Source: Lotus japonicus | Lineage: Eukaryota; Streptophyta; Magnoliopsida; Fabales; Fabaceae | Assembly (NCBI RefSeq): GCF_012489685.1 | Contig: NC_080044.1 | Coordinates: forward strand, 59,883,507 to 59,947,506 | Direction of reading: 5' to 3' | Length of the DNA: 64,000 nucleotides | Shown here: in pieces, positions 45,718 through 56,945 of the stretch | Layout: every line of letters begins with the position of its first letter | How positions within the stretch are numbered: the stretch's first letter is position 1 | Notes under the pieces: generated by a model | The model's input: only the letters and a program-made list of their open reading frames with translations | Told to the model about the DNA's origin: nothing | The model's database searches: none | Program-made: the position numbers and the translations under genes

Positions 45718-48700
45718 ATGGTGAACGCTAACCAACTAGCTGAGATGATGGCCACTATGGCCCAAGCTGTGACTGCACAGGCAAACGATAATGCTATGAG
45801 GCGTGCTGCTGAGGAGGCACGTGATCAGCACCAACGCCAGAGGGAAGTGACAATGGATCAGAACAGAGGCCTGAATGATTTTAGGAGACAGGATCCACCT
45901 AAGTTCTCGGGGGGTACGGACCCGGACAAAGCGGATCTCTGGATCCAGGAGATTGAAAAGATCTTCGGTGTATTGCAGACTGCTGAGGGGGCCAAGGTGG
46001 GAATGGCAACCTTTCTACTGTTGGGTGATGCTGAGTACTGGTGGAGAGGCGCCAGAGGAATGATGGAAGCAAACAACCTGGAAGTGAACTGGACTTCGTT
46101 TCGTGCTGCTTTTCTGGAAAAGTATTTTCCAGATAGTGCGCGGGACGAGCGTGAGTCGCAATTCCTGACACTTCGTCAGGGTAGCATGTCCATCCCGGAA
46201 TATGCTGCCAAGCTGGAATCGCTGGCCAAGCACTTTCGATTCTTCCGCAATGGGGTCGATGAACCCTACATGTGCAAGCGCTTTGTGAATGGGCTGAGGC
46301 CTGATATTGAAGACTCGGTGAAACCGTTGGGGATCACTCGTTTTCAGACTTTGGTTGAGAAAGCCACTGAGGTGGAGATAATGAAGAACAGGAGACTGAA
46401 CCGTGTTGGGACAGGAGGGCCGATGAGGTCGGGCTCTCAAAATTTTCAAGGCAGAGGGAGATTTCAGAGTAGGAAGCCGTATCAACGTCCTGCAGGTAGA
46501 GGAATTGCTTCAGGATCTTATAGGCCCATGGTGGGTACTGCTGGAGGTTCTGGAGGTCAGACTGTGAACAGGGAGATGACCTGTTACAGTTGTGGGCAGC
46601 CTGGGCACTATGCCAATACTTGTACTGACATGAGGCCCAAATGCTTTAACTGTAACAAGTTGGGGCATACTGCTGCTCAATGCAGAGCACCTAAGACAGA
46701 ACCAGCTGTAAACACTGCTCGTGGGAAGCGTCCTGCTGCCAAGGCAAGAGTCTACACCATGGATGGTGAAGAAGCTGAAGATGTTGATGGTCTGATCAGG
46801 GGAGATTGCGAGATTGACGGTAATCTCCTAACTGTACTTTTTGATTCCGGAGCAACGCACTCTTTTATCTCTAGGGAATGTGCTACTAGATTAAAACTTC
46901 CCGTTACTGCTTTGAGTTTCGATCTTATAGTTACCACACCTGCCAAAACTCTGCTTGCCAATACTGCATGCATGTATTGCCCAGTAACCTATAGGGATAA
47001 AGTTTACCATGCTAACCTAGTGTGCCTAACTCTCAAGAACCTAGATGTTATCCTAGGGATGGACTGGTTGTCTCACTACCATTGTCTTCTGGACTGTAGC
47101 CGAAAGAGAGTGGTATTTCCTGACTCGGACCTTTCCGAGTATCTATCCGCCAATCATATTAATGTCTCTCTGAATGAAGGATCTCAAGAGTATTCAGTTT
47201 TGTTGAGCTTGGAGAGTAAAGGAAATTCGGAAGTGAGTAATATTCCAGTTGTGAGGGACTTCGCGGATGTTTTTCCTGTCGATGTACCTGGTTTGCCGCC
47301 TGTACGCGACATTGAGTTTGCTATTGACATCGTACCGGGAACAGGACCGATTTCGATTGCACCATATCGGATGGCACCTGCGGAATTGGTGGAGTTGAAG
47401 TCTCAACTTGAGGATCTTCTGTCGAAAGGATTCATCCGACCAAGCGTTTCACCTTGGGGAGCACCCGTCTTATTGGTGAAGAAGAAGGATGGGAAATCTA
47501 GACTTTGTGTCGACTATCGACAACTGAACAAAGTAACCGTCAAGAATAGGTATCCGCTACCCAGAATTGATGATTTGATGGATCAACTACGAGGAGCTGC
47601 GATATTCTCAAAGATAGACCTGAAGTCGGGTTACCATCAAATTAGAGTAAAGACTGAGGATATCCAGAAGACGGCATTCCGGACTCGTTATGGACACTAT
47701 GAGTATCTAGTGATGCCATTTGGGGTGACAAACGCACCTGCTATCTTCATGGATTACATGAACAGGACATTCCATCCGTTCTTGGATCGATTCGTCGTGG
47801 TGTTTATCGACGACATTCTGATCTACTCAAAGAACGCTGAAGATCATGAAGGGCACTTGCGTCAGGTTTTACAAGTGTTGAGAGAGACAAAGTTGTACGC
47901 CAACCCTTCTAAGTGTGAATTTTGGCTCGAAGAGGTAAAATTCTTGGGCCATGTGATTTCTAAAGAAGGTATAGCTGTGGATCCAGCAAAGGTAGAGACG
48001 GTGTTGTCATGGGAACGGCCAAAGACCGTGACTGAGATTAGGAGTTTTGTCGGTTTGGCGGGATACTATCGTCGCTTCATTGAGAATTTCGCCAAGATCG
48101 TTGGACCCTTGACTCAACTCACGAGAAAGGATCAACCTTTTGCATGGACCGAAGCGTGCGAAACTAGTTTTCAGACAATGAAGGAACGTTTGACGACGTC
48201 ACCTGTACTCGTCTTACCGCAACCAGAGGAACCGTATGAAGTGTACTGTGATGCTTCGCATCAAGGTTTGGGATGTGTGCTGATGCAGCATCGGAAAGTG
48301 GTGGCTTATGCTTCACGACAACTGAAGACTCATGAGAAGAACTATCCGACTCATGACTTAGAACTTGCTGCCATTGTGTTTTCGTTGAAGATCTGGAGAC
48401 ATCACTTATATGGATGCAATTTCACCATATTTAGCGATCACAAGAGCTTGAAGTACTTGTTTGACCAGAAGGAGTTGAACATGAGACAACGACGTTGGAT
48501 GGAGTTTCTCAAGGATTACGATTTTACCTTACAATACCATCCTGGAAAAGCTAATGTTGTTGCTGATGCATTGAGCAGGAAAATGCATATCTCGTCAATG
48601 ATGGTGAAGGAGCTACAACTGCTGGAACAATTCCGAGATTTGAGTTTGGACGTAAGATTATCCGAGGGAGAACTGAGGTTCGGGATGATCAGGATTACCA

Positions 48701-50136
48701 ATGGATTGATGGAAGAAATCCGAGACCAACAGTTACAAGATGAATTTTTACTCGGAAAAAGGAATTTGGTAATTCAGGGTAAGGACCCGGAATTCAAGGT
48801 AGGAAGTGACAATATCCTACGGTGTAAGGGTAGAGTTTGCGTACCCAACAACCCTGACCTAAGGAGGTTGATACTGGACGAAGGTCACAAAAGTAAGCTG
48901 AGCATTCACCCTGGAATGAAAAAGATGCACCAGGACTTGAAGGTGAATTTTTGGTGGCCAGGAATGAAAAGACAAGTGGCAGAATATGTAGCTGCATGTT
49001 TGACCTGTCAAAAGGCGAAGGTGGAACATCAGAAATCTGCGGGTATGCTACAAAGCTTGGATGTACCTCAATGGAAATGGGATAGCATATCGATGGATTT
49101 TGTCGTGGCATTACCAAGAACTCAAAGAGGATATGACTCGATTTGGGTAATCGTGGATCGACTGACTAAGTCGGCTCATTTCATACCGGTGAGAACTACG
49201 TACAACGTGGATAAGCTATCAGAGATTTATATAGCCGAGATTGTGCGACTTCATGGAGTGCCAACAAGTATCGTTTCCGATAGAGACCCGAAGTTTACTT
49301 CACATCTGTGGGGAGCACTTCATGAGGCTTTGGGAACGAGGCTGAGATTAAGCTCTGCTTATCATCCACAGACTGATGGGCAAACTGAGAGAACTATCCA
49401 ATCATTGGAGGATTTGCTACGAGCTTGCGTGTTAGACAATAAGGGCAGTTGGGACACCCTATTGCCACTGATTGAATTCACATATAACAACAGTTTTCAT
49501 ACGACCATAGGTATGGCACCGTATGAGGCATTGTATGGCCGCAAGTGTAGAACACCTTTATGTTGGTATCAAGATGGAGAGAATTTGTTAGTAGGACCGG
49601 AACTTCTGCAACAGACAACTGAGAAGATTAAACAGATCAGGGAAAAGATGAAGGCTTCTCAGAGTAGACAGAAGAGCTATGCAGATCAAAGGCGCAGAAC
49701 CCTGGAATTTGAAGAAGGGGATCATGTGTTTTTGCGAGTTACCCAGACTACAGGAGTTGGTCGAGCAATCAAGTCAAGAAAGCTGACGCCAAAGTTCATT
49801 GGACCTTATCAGATTACTCGTCGTGTAGGACCGGTAGCTTATCAGATCGCACTACCGCCTTTTCTATCAAACGTTCACGATGTATTCCATGTGTCACAAC
49901 TGCGGAAGTATATTGCTGATCCGATGCACGTCATCGAGCTGGATGACATTGAGTTGAAGGATAACTTGTCTTTCGAGACACCGCCAATCAGCATTGGTGA
50001 CACAAGGGTAAAGCAGTTGAGGGGTAAAGAGATCGAGTTAGTGAAGGTTATTTGGAACAAGGACACCGGTGATGCAACGTGGGAGCTGAAGGAAAAGATC
50101 AAGGAACAGTATCCAGAACTTTTTACTGACCCTTAA
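45718..50136 (+). CDS. Gag-Pol polyprotein of the chromovirus
   Basis: One open frame of 1,472 aa, no stop or shift. In order: gag capsid domain (about 60-225, with [14 protein letters not shown]), two CCHC zinc knuckles (289-302 and 309-322), aspartic protease with DSG at 376-378, reverse transcriptase (about 530-760) with the active-site box FIDD at about 697-700, RNase H (about 850-970, [15 protein letters not shown]), integrase with an HHCC zinc finger and DDE core (about 1060-1330, including VSDRDPKF and [11 protein letters not shown]), and a C-terminal chromodomain-like segment ([15 protein letters not shown]). It encodes capsid, protease, reverse transcription and integration functions; chromodomains in this group steer integration to heterochromatin. 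Start chosen at the first ATG after the PBS leader. Residue ranges past 700 are estimates. Confidence 0.95.
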   Translation: MVNANQLAEMMATMAQAVTAQANDNAMRRAAEEARDQHQRQREVTMDQNRGLNDFRRQDPPKFSGGTDPDKADLWIQEIEKIFGVLQTAEGAKVGMATFLLLGDAEYWWRGARGMMEANNLEVNWTSFRAAFLEKYFPDSARDERESQFLTLRQGSMSIPEYAAKLESLAKHFRFFRNGVDEPYMCKRFVNGLRPDIEDSVKPLGITRFQTLVEKATEVEIMKNRRLNRVGTGGPMRSGSQNFQGRGRFQSRKPYQRPAGRGIASGSYRPMVGTAGGSGGQTVNREMTCYSCGQPGHYANTCTDMRPKCFNCNKLGHTAAQCRAPKTEPAVNTARGKRPAAKARVYTMDGEEAEDVDGLIRGDCEIDGNLLTVLFDSGATHSFISRECATRLKLPVTALSFDLIVTTPAKTLLANTACMYCPVTYRDKVYHANLVCLTLKNLDVILGMDWLSHYHCLLDCSRKRVVFPDSDLSEYLSANHINVSLNEGSQEYSVLLSLESKGNSEVSNIPVVRDFADVFPVDVPGLPPVRDIEFAIDIVPGTGPISIAPYRMAPAELVELKSQLEDLLSKGFIRPSVSPWGAPVLLVKKKDGKSRLCVDYRQLNKVTVKNRYPLPRIDDLMDQLRGAAIFSKIDLKSGYHQIRVKTEDIQKTAFRTRYGHYEYLVMPFGVTNAPAIFMDYMNRTFHPFLDRFVVVFIDDILIYSKNAEDHEGHLRQVLQVLRETKLYANPSKCEFWLEEVKFLGHVISKEGIAVDPAKVETVLSWERPKTVTEIRSFVGLAGYYRRFIENFAKIVGPLTQLTRKDQPFAWTEACETSFQTMKERLTTSPVLVLPQPEEPYEVYCDASHQGLGCVLMQHRKVVAYASRQLKTHEKNYPTHDLELAAIVFSLKIWRHHLYGCNFTIFSDHKSLKYLFDQKELNMRQRRWMEFLKDYDFTLQYHPGKANVVADALSRKMHISSMMVKELQLLEQFRDLSLDVRLSEGELRFGMIRITNGLMEEIRDQQLQDEFLLGKRNLVIQGKDPEFKVGSDNILRCKGRVCVPNNPDLRRLILDEGHKSKLSIHPGMKKMHQDLKVNFWWPGMKRQVAEYVAACLTCQKAKVEHQKSAGMLQSLDVPQWKWDSISMDFVVALPRTQRGYDSIWVIVDRLTKSAHFIPVRTTYNVDKLSEIYIAEIVRLHGVPTSIVSDRDPKFTSHLWGALHEALGTRLRLSSAYHPQTDGQTERTIQSLEDLLRACVLDNKGSWDTLLPLIEFTYNNSFHTTIGMAPYEALYGRKCRTPLCWYQDGENLLVGPELLQQTTEKIKQIREKMKASQSRQKSYADQRRRTLEFEEGDHVFLRVTQTTGVGRAIKSRKLTPKFIGPYQITRRVGPVAYQIALPPFLSNVHDVFHVSQLRKYIADPMHVIELDDIELKDNLSFETPPISIGDTRVKQLRGKEIELVKVIWNKDTGDATWELKEKIKEQYPELFTDP

Positions 50137-50173
50137 GTTTCGAGGGCGAAACTTTCTTTTTGGAGGGTAGTAA
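50137..50173 (+). other. Polypurine tract region before the 3' LTR
   Basis: GGAGGGTAG at 50162-50170 is the best purine run, ending 3-4 bp before the LTR start TGTAAGG. It would prime plus-strand synthesis. Confidence 0.55.
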
Positions 50174-52407
50174 TGTAAGGCCCAAGTTTTAACGCTTTGG
50201 ATAAGTGAATAAAATAAATAAGTTATTTGATTAAGATAAATTTGGGAAGGAAAGAGGTTCAGGAAAAGTCCAAGAATGTATCGAAAAACCGAAAGAGTTA
50301 TAGCACGACTAACATACGCTTAATCCTAGGTCGAAGGTATTAGTGAATAGTTAATTTACGCTTTAGGACACGATGGAAACTAATTCCAAAAATCCTCAGA
50401 GAAATGTTAGAACTTCTCTTTTCCGTCCTTAAACAACCATTTCGATGCGAAATCCTGGAATGTACGAACGTCAAATTCCAATTCTCGGAAGTTTGCCGAA
50501 ACGGAATCCCTGATAGTTCGGAAAACCTAAGATCGACAGACGATGAAGACTTTTTCTATCCGGAAACTCAAACGAAGATTCCACCCGCGTTCTCCTACAT
50601 CTCTCATCATTCCTAATCTTTCTTCAGAAGGAAGTTTTCTCATCCGACGATCACTGCAAAAAGTAGATTTTCGGGATAAACCGACTTACACCGACTTATG
50701 CCGATTTTGGATCTTTTGGTTTAATTCCAAGAATTCTATTTTGAGTTCTGGAATTCTGTCGCCAGAACCTATCTTAGAATGCGCAGAGGAACGCGCAGGA
50801 AAAATCGGAATCGCAAAAAAATCATTTTTCCGTTTTTTCCAAAACCTATAAATAGTTGAAAAATTAGATTTTTTTCACAAAACCCATTTTCCCCACCCCC
50901 CAAAGCCGCGAGTTTCTAGAGAGAGAGAGAGATCCGGATCTTCGTCGATTCTTGCCCGTTTGCTTCACCGTTCGTCACTAATCGAAGACCTCGAGGTAGG
51001 TAATCTATACTCTCCTTCGAATCGTCGTTTCTGTCCATTTCTCCTGCGACTTTCTGAGTTCAAAATTTTGAGGTTTTTGAAAAACTGTTCAAATCAGTTG
51101 ATTTCAGCGTCTAAACTTCTTCCCTGCATGCTCCTGAGCGTGTTCTGCGGATTAGATTTTGTCAAATGTCGACGAAATGCCGCCGGGATCAATTTCTACC
51201 CTAAATACCCATTTTTCGCCAAAGTCGCAACCTTTACGCTCTAATCTATCGACTTGGCTTAGTGCTAGTAGGATTTGTCGTCATAAACGTCGTTGTGGAC
51301 GTCCCCATCCAATTTGTTTTTCAAAAATCCAATTTTGAAATTCTGAGCTAAAAATAATGACCAAACTACCCCTATATCAGTTTTCGATCCGAAAATTTTT
51401 CCGAGCCTAGAACCGTCTTAGTTACGGCTTATGTTAACCTAGGAACCAAGTTTGATCGAAGAAAAATCGACCCTCCCAATTAAGGAAAGTGGCCGAGAGC
51501 TATATCAAGGGGGGAGGAGAATCCGATTTTTCGAAAACTTGTCTTAACGCGTTAGATTGTCGTACCACGGAGGTAGTAGTGTACTGTGTAACCCTAGGAC
51601 TCTTTGATTGCTGAGTTTCTGACTCTTGGTGTTGATTTCTGTGATTTTTGCTTAAGGTTCGTTTGAGGAGATTCCAAGAAACCAAGGAGAAGAGCTTGAA
51701 GAACATTTGGAGGAGGAAGCTGGAAGACCCACCGGTGAGGGCTACTCTCTGAATTACTAGATAATGCTTTAGGTGTCGATGAAATTCGACTTGATTTATG
51801 TGTTATGCACCTAATTGCTAAATGTCTGAAATGATTTCTGAGGCTTCGGCCGAACTTGTTGAGTACTTGATGCCATGATATTGTGTGCTAAATGATTCAC
51901 ATGCTATGTGCTACATGGTTAACTTAGGATGTGTTGGAATATGCTGTTTATGTCTTTTGGTTGAGCTGTTTCAATGATGCTATTCCACTTGTACCTGAGA
52001 TTCTGAAAAGTGAGGATTACGGGCAGGTCATGCCGAATTTTTATGAGATTTTGAGAGAGTTTTAAAAGGACGAACGGAGTTCGGACCTTGTCATGCTCCA
52101 ATGGATCGAGACCTTCTCAGGGAATTACTTGGGTTTATGGGAACTTTGAACTCATAGGGAATACGATAAGACTAAAAAGAGCTATTTTTATAAAGAAATT
52201 CATAAGATATTAAACAACCTCTAAACCTTTAAATAAAGATAACAATCTCGGATGCAAGCTTTGGATTGAAGTTTAGTTTTGGAAAATGAGAAGTGTCGTC
52301 GGATCCAAGTGTTGGGAAGATTTCGAGTTTTGGGTATGTTGATACTCATTCGCTCTGGGAGCAGTTTGTTTAGCCATCCAAGGGATGAGCCGAGAAGCTT
52401 CACGGAG

Positions 52408-52575
52408 GCGTGAGACCTCGTGAACAGCATGATACTTCATTGAAGCGTGAGACTTCGTGCAAGTGTGTAAATTCACTGAGGCGTGAGACCTTGTGAAAGC
52501 ATAAAACTTCACTGAAGCGTGAGACTTTGTGAATGTGTGAGACTCCACAGAAGCGTGAGACTTCGTGAGAGCATT
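52408..52575. repeat. 36-37-bp minisatellite in the 3' LTR
   Basis: Copy of the array at 43695-43862, same unit count and order, no difference noticed. Confidence 0.88.
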
Positions 52576-53284
52576 GATGACTCGAAGAGTTGTCGTGAGT
52601 GGTTGCACTCTTTTGTTTATGATTAATTGTATTTTGTCGCAGAATCGACATTTACCTTAGGGTATTCTTTTAGAGACTTTAAGTTAATCTAGAACACGTG
52701 GCGACGTGTCGGGTGAGGTCGGAGACGTTGTTTGGCTAATCACTTGCATTCATGCACTCATTTTGAGGTTAATACACGGCGTGATACCGGACCTCGGTGG
52801 ATTCCAAAATGGTCATAAGACCCGGATTTCCATATTTAGGACACTACGGTGGTCCTCAGTAGCAGACGGAATGGCAGACCTACGGGTTCACTGCTGATCT
52901 GACTACTTTTGTGTGGTGTAAGAGACACGCGAGCAGGAAGGTACCCACCGTGGCTGGTGTTAGGGCCGTCTCGTTGATGTCCATCCTTCTTCCGGAATGC
53001 ATTTTGTTACCCAGCATTGCATTTCATGCAACATACATGCTAACTTAGTTGCTGAGTGTGATTGGTAACTGTTTATCCTATTTTTGAGGCATGCTACTTG
53101 TTTTTATGGCTCTTTATATTTATTGTGATACATGCAACCCTAGGAAGCTATCCCAAAACTTATAAGCCTGAGAGGCTAGTATTTATTATCCTATAATTAT
53201 ATCTGGTTTTATTAATTATATAATTCTTTGGAGTTGACCCTCGCGTCTGCTGTGTGTGTTTGGGCGGACTACGCCATTTGTCAG

Positions 53285-53767
53285 ATGAGTATGGGGGATT
53301 GGTTTACCATGGTCAGCCCGTCAGGGGGGACCAGGTACGAGATGCTTGACCAAGACGACCCAGGTGCATGGGTGGTCGATCCCGAGGGCCACCGTGCGAC
53401 CTACACCGGTCGGATCATGGAGGACCGTGTCGATCGATTCGGACGCTTGACGGAGGGAGTGATGAGGAGGCACATAGTGAGCTTCAACCTGCCTCCAGGA
53501 GTACACTGTGGACCCGGCTTGGGAGTACCTCCACCGCCACCATCTCCTTCAGATGATGAGGACCCTTCTGAGGAGTTGCCAGTAGGTGGGGCTTCGACGG
53601 AGTCTAGTCCGTCTACTGCTGCTGCTGTCGTTGCGGATCTCGTTCCGGGCCCCGAGCCCGAGAGTCCAGTGCGGGAGCGCATTAGGGTGGACAGAGAGGG
53701 CAGTGTTGAGTACGTCGACCTAGTCGTCCTGGATGCAGATTCGGATGACGACCGCGCTAGCATGTAG
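53285..53767 (+). CDS. LTR-internal ORF, unknown product (3' LTR copy)
   Basis: The translated sequence is identical to the copy at 44572-45054, as expected for a young element. In the 3' LTR it lies downstream of gag-pol, so it could be translated only from a transcript starting in this LTR or from a separate message. Confidence 0.5.
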   Translation: MSMGDWFTMVSPSGGTRYEMLDQDDPGAWVVDPEGHRATYTGRIMEDRVDRFGRLTEGVMRRHIVSFNLPPGVHCGPGLGVPPPPPSPSDDEDPSEELPVGGASTESSPSTAAAVVADLVPGPEPESPVRERIRVDREGSVEYVDLVVLDADSDDDRASM

Positions 53768-54217
53768 GATCGAGTGCTAGTGTGGGCTCCTCGGGTAGGG
53801 ATAGTGTAGGAGTTGTGTCGATGCTCTGACCGTCATGCTTCCGTTTTGGGGACAGGGTAGTTTTCCTACCGGTAGCTTTTGTGTGGTTTCCTATGGAGAT
53901 CACAGAGAGCTGGTTGGATTTAGGGGGTCTTTTCTTAGGCCGCTGGGCCAACTTGCTCTCAGTTTTTGTAGGTTAGTGTTGCGGACACAGTATCTTCATC
54001 TTGGTCTGTACATATTGCCTTCGGGCGTTACTCTTTTCTGTCACCCGACACGAGGCATGTATATATAGTTGTATAGTAGTTCCTTTTATCTTCTGTTGGG
54101 GAGTTTTATTGCTTTTTGTCTTTAGTTATATTGTCGAAAAAAAATAATTCACGTTTTTCCGCTTAAAGTATTTTCTTTTGGTTACTAAAGTGACGCCACC
54201 GAAATCGGGGTGTTACA

Positions 54218-54645
54218 GCCGCCACCGTCGCCGACACCACCACCACTACCATCGTCGACGCCACCACAACCACCCTCCACCACCACCGCCTCCACCACTA
54301 CCGCCGCCACCGTCACCACCACCACGGCCGCCACCACCACCATCACGCTCTAGCCATCGTTATTGCCACTACCACCACCCTCTACCACCACCACCACCAC
54401 CACCCTCCACCATCACCGCCGCCACTACTGCATCCACTACCACCACCGTTGCCGCCACCACCACCACCACTGCCGCCGCCTCCACCCTCCACCACCACCG
54501 CCACCGTCACCGTCGCCACCAACACCACCATCTACCACCACTGTCACTGCCACTGCCGCCGTCGCCACCACCATCCACCACCCCTGCCCCCATCATCACA
54601 TTTCAATACCACCACTACCACATCACCAGTGTGGCCACCAAATTA
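54218..54645. repeat. CCA-rich low-complexity tract, right part
   Basis: Continues the tract at 41285-41460 and begins with the target duplication GCCGC of the chromovirus. The triplets CCA, CCG, CCT and ACC dominate. All three plus-strand frames are open for long stretches (His/Thr/Pro-rich), which follows from the composition and is not evidence of a gene. Confidence 0.85.
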
Positions 54646-54684
54646 TACAGTGTATGACCAAACGCTGTATAATATTAAAATTTT

Positions 54685-54745
54685 ATCAGGCCTTATCCTA
54701 TCAGGCCTAATACAATCAGGCCTTATACTATCAGGCCTTATACTA
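54685..54745. repeat. Four 15-bp tandem repeats
   Basis: ATCAGGCCT(T/A)AT(A/C)C(T/A)-type units start at 54685, 54700, 54715 and 54730. They lie just before CGTACCAAACGGGCCC, which resembles the terminus of a plant MITE. The other end was not found. Confidence 0.75.
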
Positions 54746-54899
54746 TACATCGTACCAAACGGGCCCTTATACTCGTAGAGACTCCGCACACGGACATCGA
54801 GCCTATAAATTTAAATACAAGTTCCCGTTATTTATGTAACATATTAAATCAACAAATAATAATAAATGAAGATATTATTATTTATTTAACATAGGTTGA

Positions 54900-56945
54900 G
54901 ATACGCTGTGTTATAAGGAGGGTGGGGTCGGTTGCACGACAGTAAATCTCCTACATCCTCCGTGTTTGTCTTCGTTGAACGCTCGATCAACACCATTCTC
55001 GCCACCACGCAAAATCCACTCCACCAACCACCACGCGCTTCATCCTCGACCCATCACTCATCAAAACCATTTCTCCCCGCGCGTGATTCCCACGTCAAGA
55101 CACAGAGCGTAAGATCCACTCCGCAATTACTTCCGAATAAAGATAAAAGAAACAGAACACTTGGTTTTGAAGTAACTGCACTGGAGACTTACCATACCCA
55201 CCCACTGTTTCCTCCTTCGTGCGCTCGAGTGTACCACGACCTCTCATATCCACCCTTCGATCAAACAAACTCCTTAAAGTCACCTCATCGAACGGTGAAA
55301 ACAAGAGTTACACTTGAGCATGAAACACTGAAACGCACCTCGTGATTCCCCACCAAATTATCCAACCTTTTTTTTTCTTTTTTTCTTTTTCAATATTCAC
55401 TCTTCCATACAGCTAGCACAGTTTACAGAGAGCAACAAACAAAGCAACCACAAAATTTATGAACCTTTAGATCACTCTCTCTCATACACTCTCTCTCTCT
55501 CTCTGTTTCATGGTACACAATCTTCTCTTCTCTACTCTTGTTCACTCCAGTGCATATATTTCTCTTCTTTCTCTGAAAAATTCAAAGGAACAATTCAACA
55601 TTGCTATTTTGATTTTGTAATCTCATCATGGTGTGGTTCTGGTTCACAGGGATGGTAGATTTGAGGTCAAGAGCTTCCGCATTGGTCGCCTAATTCTCAG
55701 ATCTAGCCTCATATCACCTGGTTAGCACCAATTTCATACACTGATGAAGCAGTGTTCTGTGTCTGCTTCTTCATCTTCCTTGTTTTAGATCTTGTCGGTT
55801 CTAGGGTTTCTTTGTTCATAAACATGTGTTCCATTTTGAATTACGTGTTTTAGCTGTGTGTTACATAACATTCTCAGGTGTTACGCATTTCTCCTAATAT
55901 AATTGTTATTTTTTGTAAATTCCTTGTGCTCCTGTTTCTTCATGATTACTGCTAATTGTGGTTTTTTAATTTTTTTTTTTGGGTAAAAATTCATGCATAA
56001 TTCTCAGGGTGATTGAGAGATCAAGTGTAATTAAACTAATTACCTTGTAATTTGTTTCATGATTTTGTTTCTGAACGCTATTATTGTCATTTGTCGGTGA
56101 CATATACAACTTTTTTTTCTCCTTTGTAGAGGTGTTACAGTGGAGTGGGGGTTAGGAAAAAGTCAACAAGTAAAGGTCCATCATAATAAAAAGGATATAT
56201 GATGCTGTTTTTTGGAGCTTTATTATTGTACAAGGAAAAAGATGTTATTAATTGCACATGATGTCTGTGTCTATTCACTGTTGATAGTTGATTACTCATT
56301 ATTTCACTTAAATTTGGCTGATGAGCTGTTATTAATTGTACATGATGTCTGTCTTTGTTGATAGTTGGTTACTCATCATTTCAACTAAATTTGGCTGATG
56401 GGGTTGGTGTACATTTCACCCTTAGTTGTTGATAACTTGATCTTTAGTGGGAAAATAATGATTTTCTATTGCTAGTTACATATTCATTGTGGTTTTTTCC
56501 CCCTGATGAGAAGTAAAATATTTATCCTTGTGGACAAAAGCTGATGTCTGTTCCACCCAGAAAATTTTGCTGAACAGGAATGGAGTTGCTATTATACAAA
56601 TAATTTTCTGTGCAATTAAATTGAAGGAGATGCCACAACCAAGATACACTACACTTTGTCATGTGAAGCACTATTTTTATTTGAAGTTATATGTTATCTT
56701 TCATATGTTTCATAAGGTATTGAGGAACAGGTCACAGCATATTTTTTAGTTGTACCTACTAAAGCTAACCTAATTCGGTGATGTTGTTAAGCAGGCATCT
56801 TGCATGGTTTCAGGATTAACTGCCATTCTTTTTTCCTTTTGGTTGTGTGGTTTAATTCCATGCCTAATTACAAATGTGAAACAATATAAACAATAAAATT
56901 TTAGAGATTAGTTTCCTTTTTTCTGTTACAGGACCTGGTCTCACA
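54900..56945 (+). promoter_or_regulatory. Upstream region and spliced leader of the IQD gene
   Basis: A CT-rich leader-like stretch (55470-55515) and a candidate non-coding exon near 55650-55721 (donor near 55721, CCTG|GTTAGC) precede a long intron whose acceptor TTACAG ends at 56931, 14 bp before the start codon. No TATA box was assigned. A plus-strand frame at 54932-55345 shows no domain and is probably chance. Confidence 0.45.

Larger units (their letters stand above)
41461..54217 (+). mobile_element. Intact Ty3/gypsy chromovirus (Tekay/Del-like), 12,757 bp
   Basis: Two 4,044-bp LTRs (41461-45504 and 50174-54217) start TGTAAGGCCC and end GGGGTGTTACA. They enclose a primer-binding site and one uninterrupted gag-pol frame. 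The target duplication GCCGC is at 41456-41460 and 54218-54222. In the parts I compared the LTRs differ at one base (A43998 against G52711), so insertion is very recent. Very long LTRs, a fused gag-pol, tRNA-Met priming and a C-terminal chromodomain-like segment point to the Tekay/Del chromovirus lineage (family assignment is from known traits, not a search). All parts needed for movement appear present. Confidence 0.95.
50174..54217 (+). repeat. 3' LTR of the chromovirus
   Basis: 4,044 bp, offset +8713 from the 5' LTR. All internal features are repeated: TATA box 50847-50854, minisatellite 52408-52575 and ORF 53285-53767. Confidence 0.95.

Noticed and set aside
54178..54778. Overlapping His/Pro/Thr-rich plus-strand frames
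   Set aside because: Produced by the CCA-type triplet tract; all three frames are open and none has a domain.
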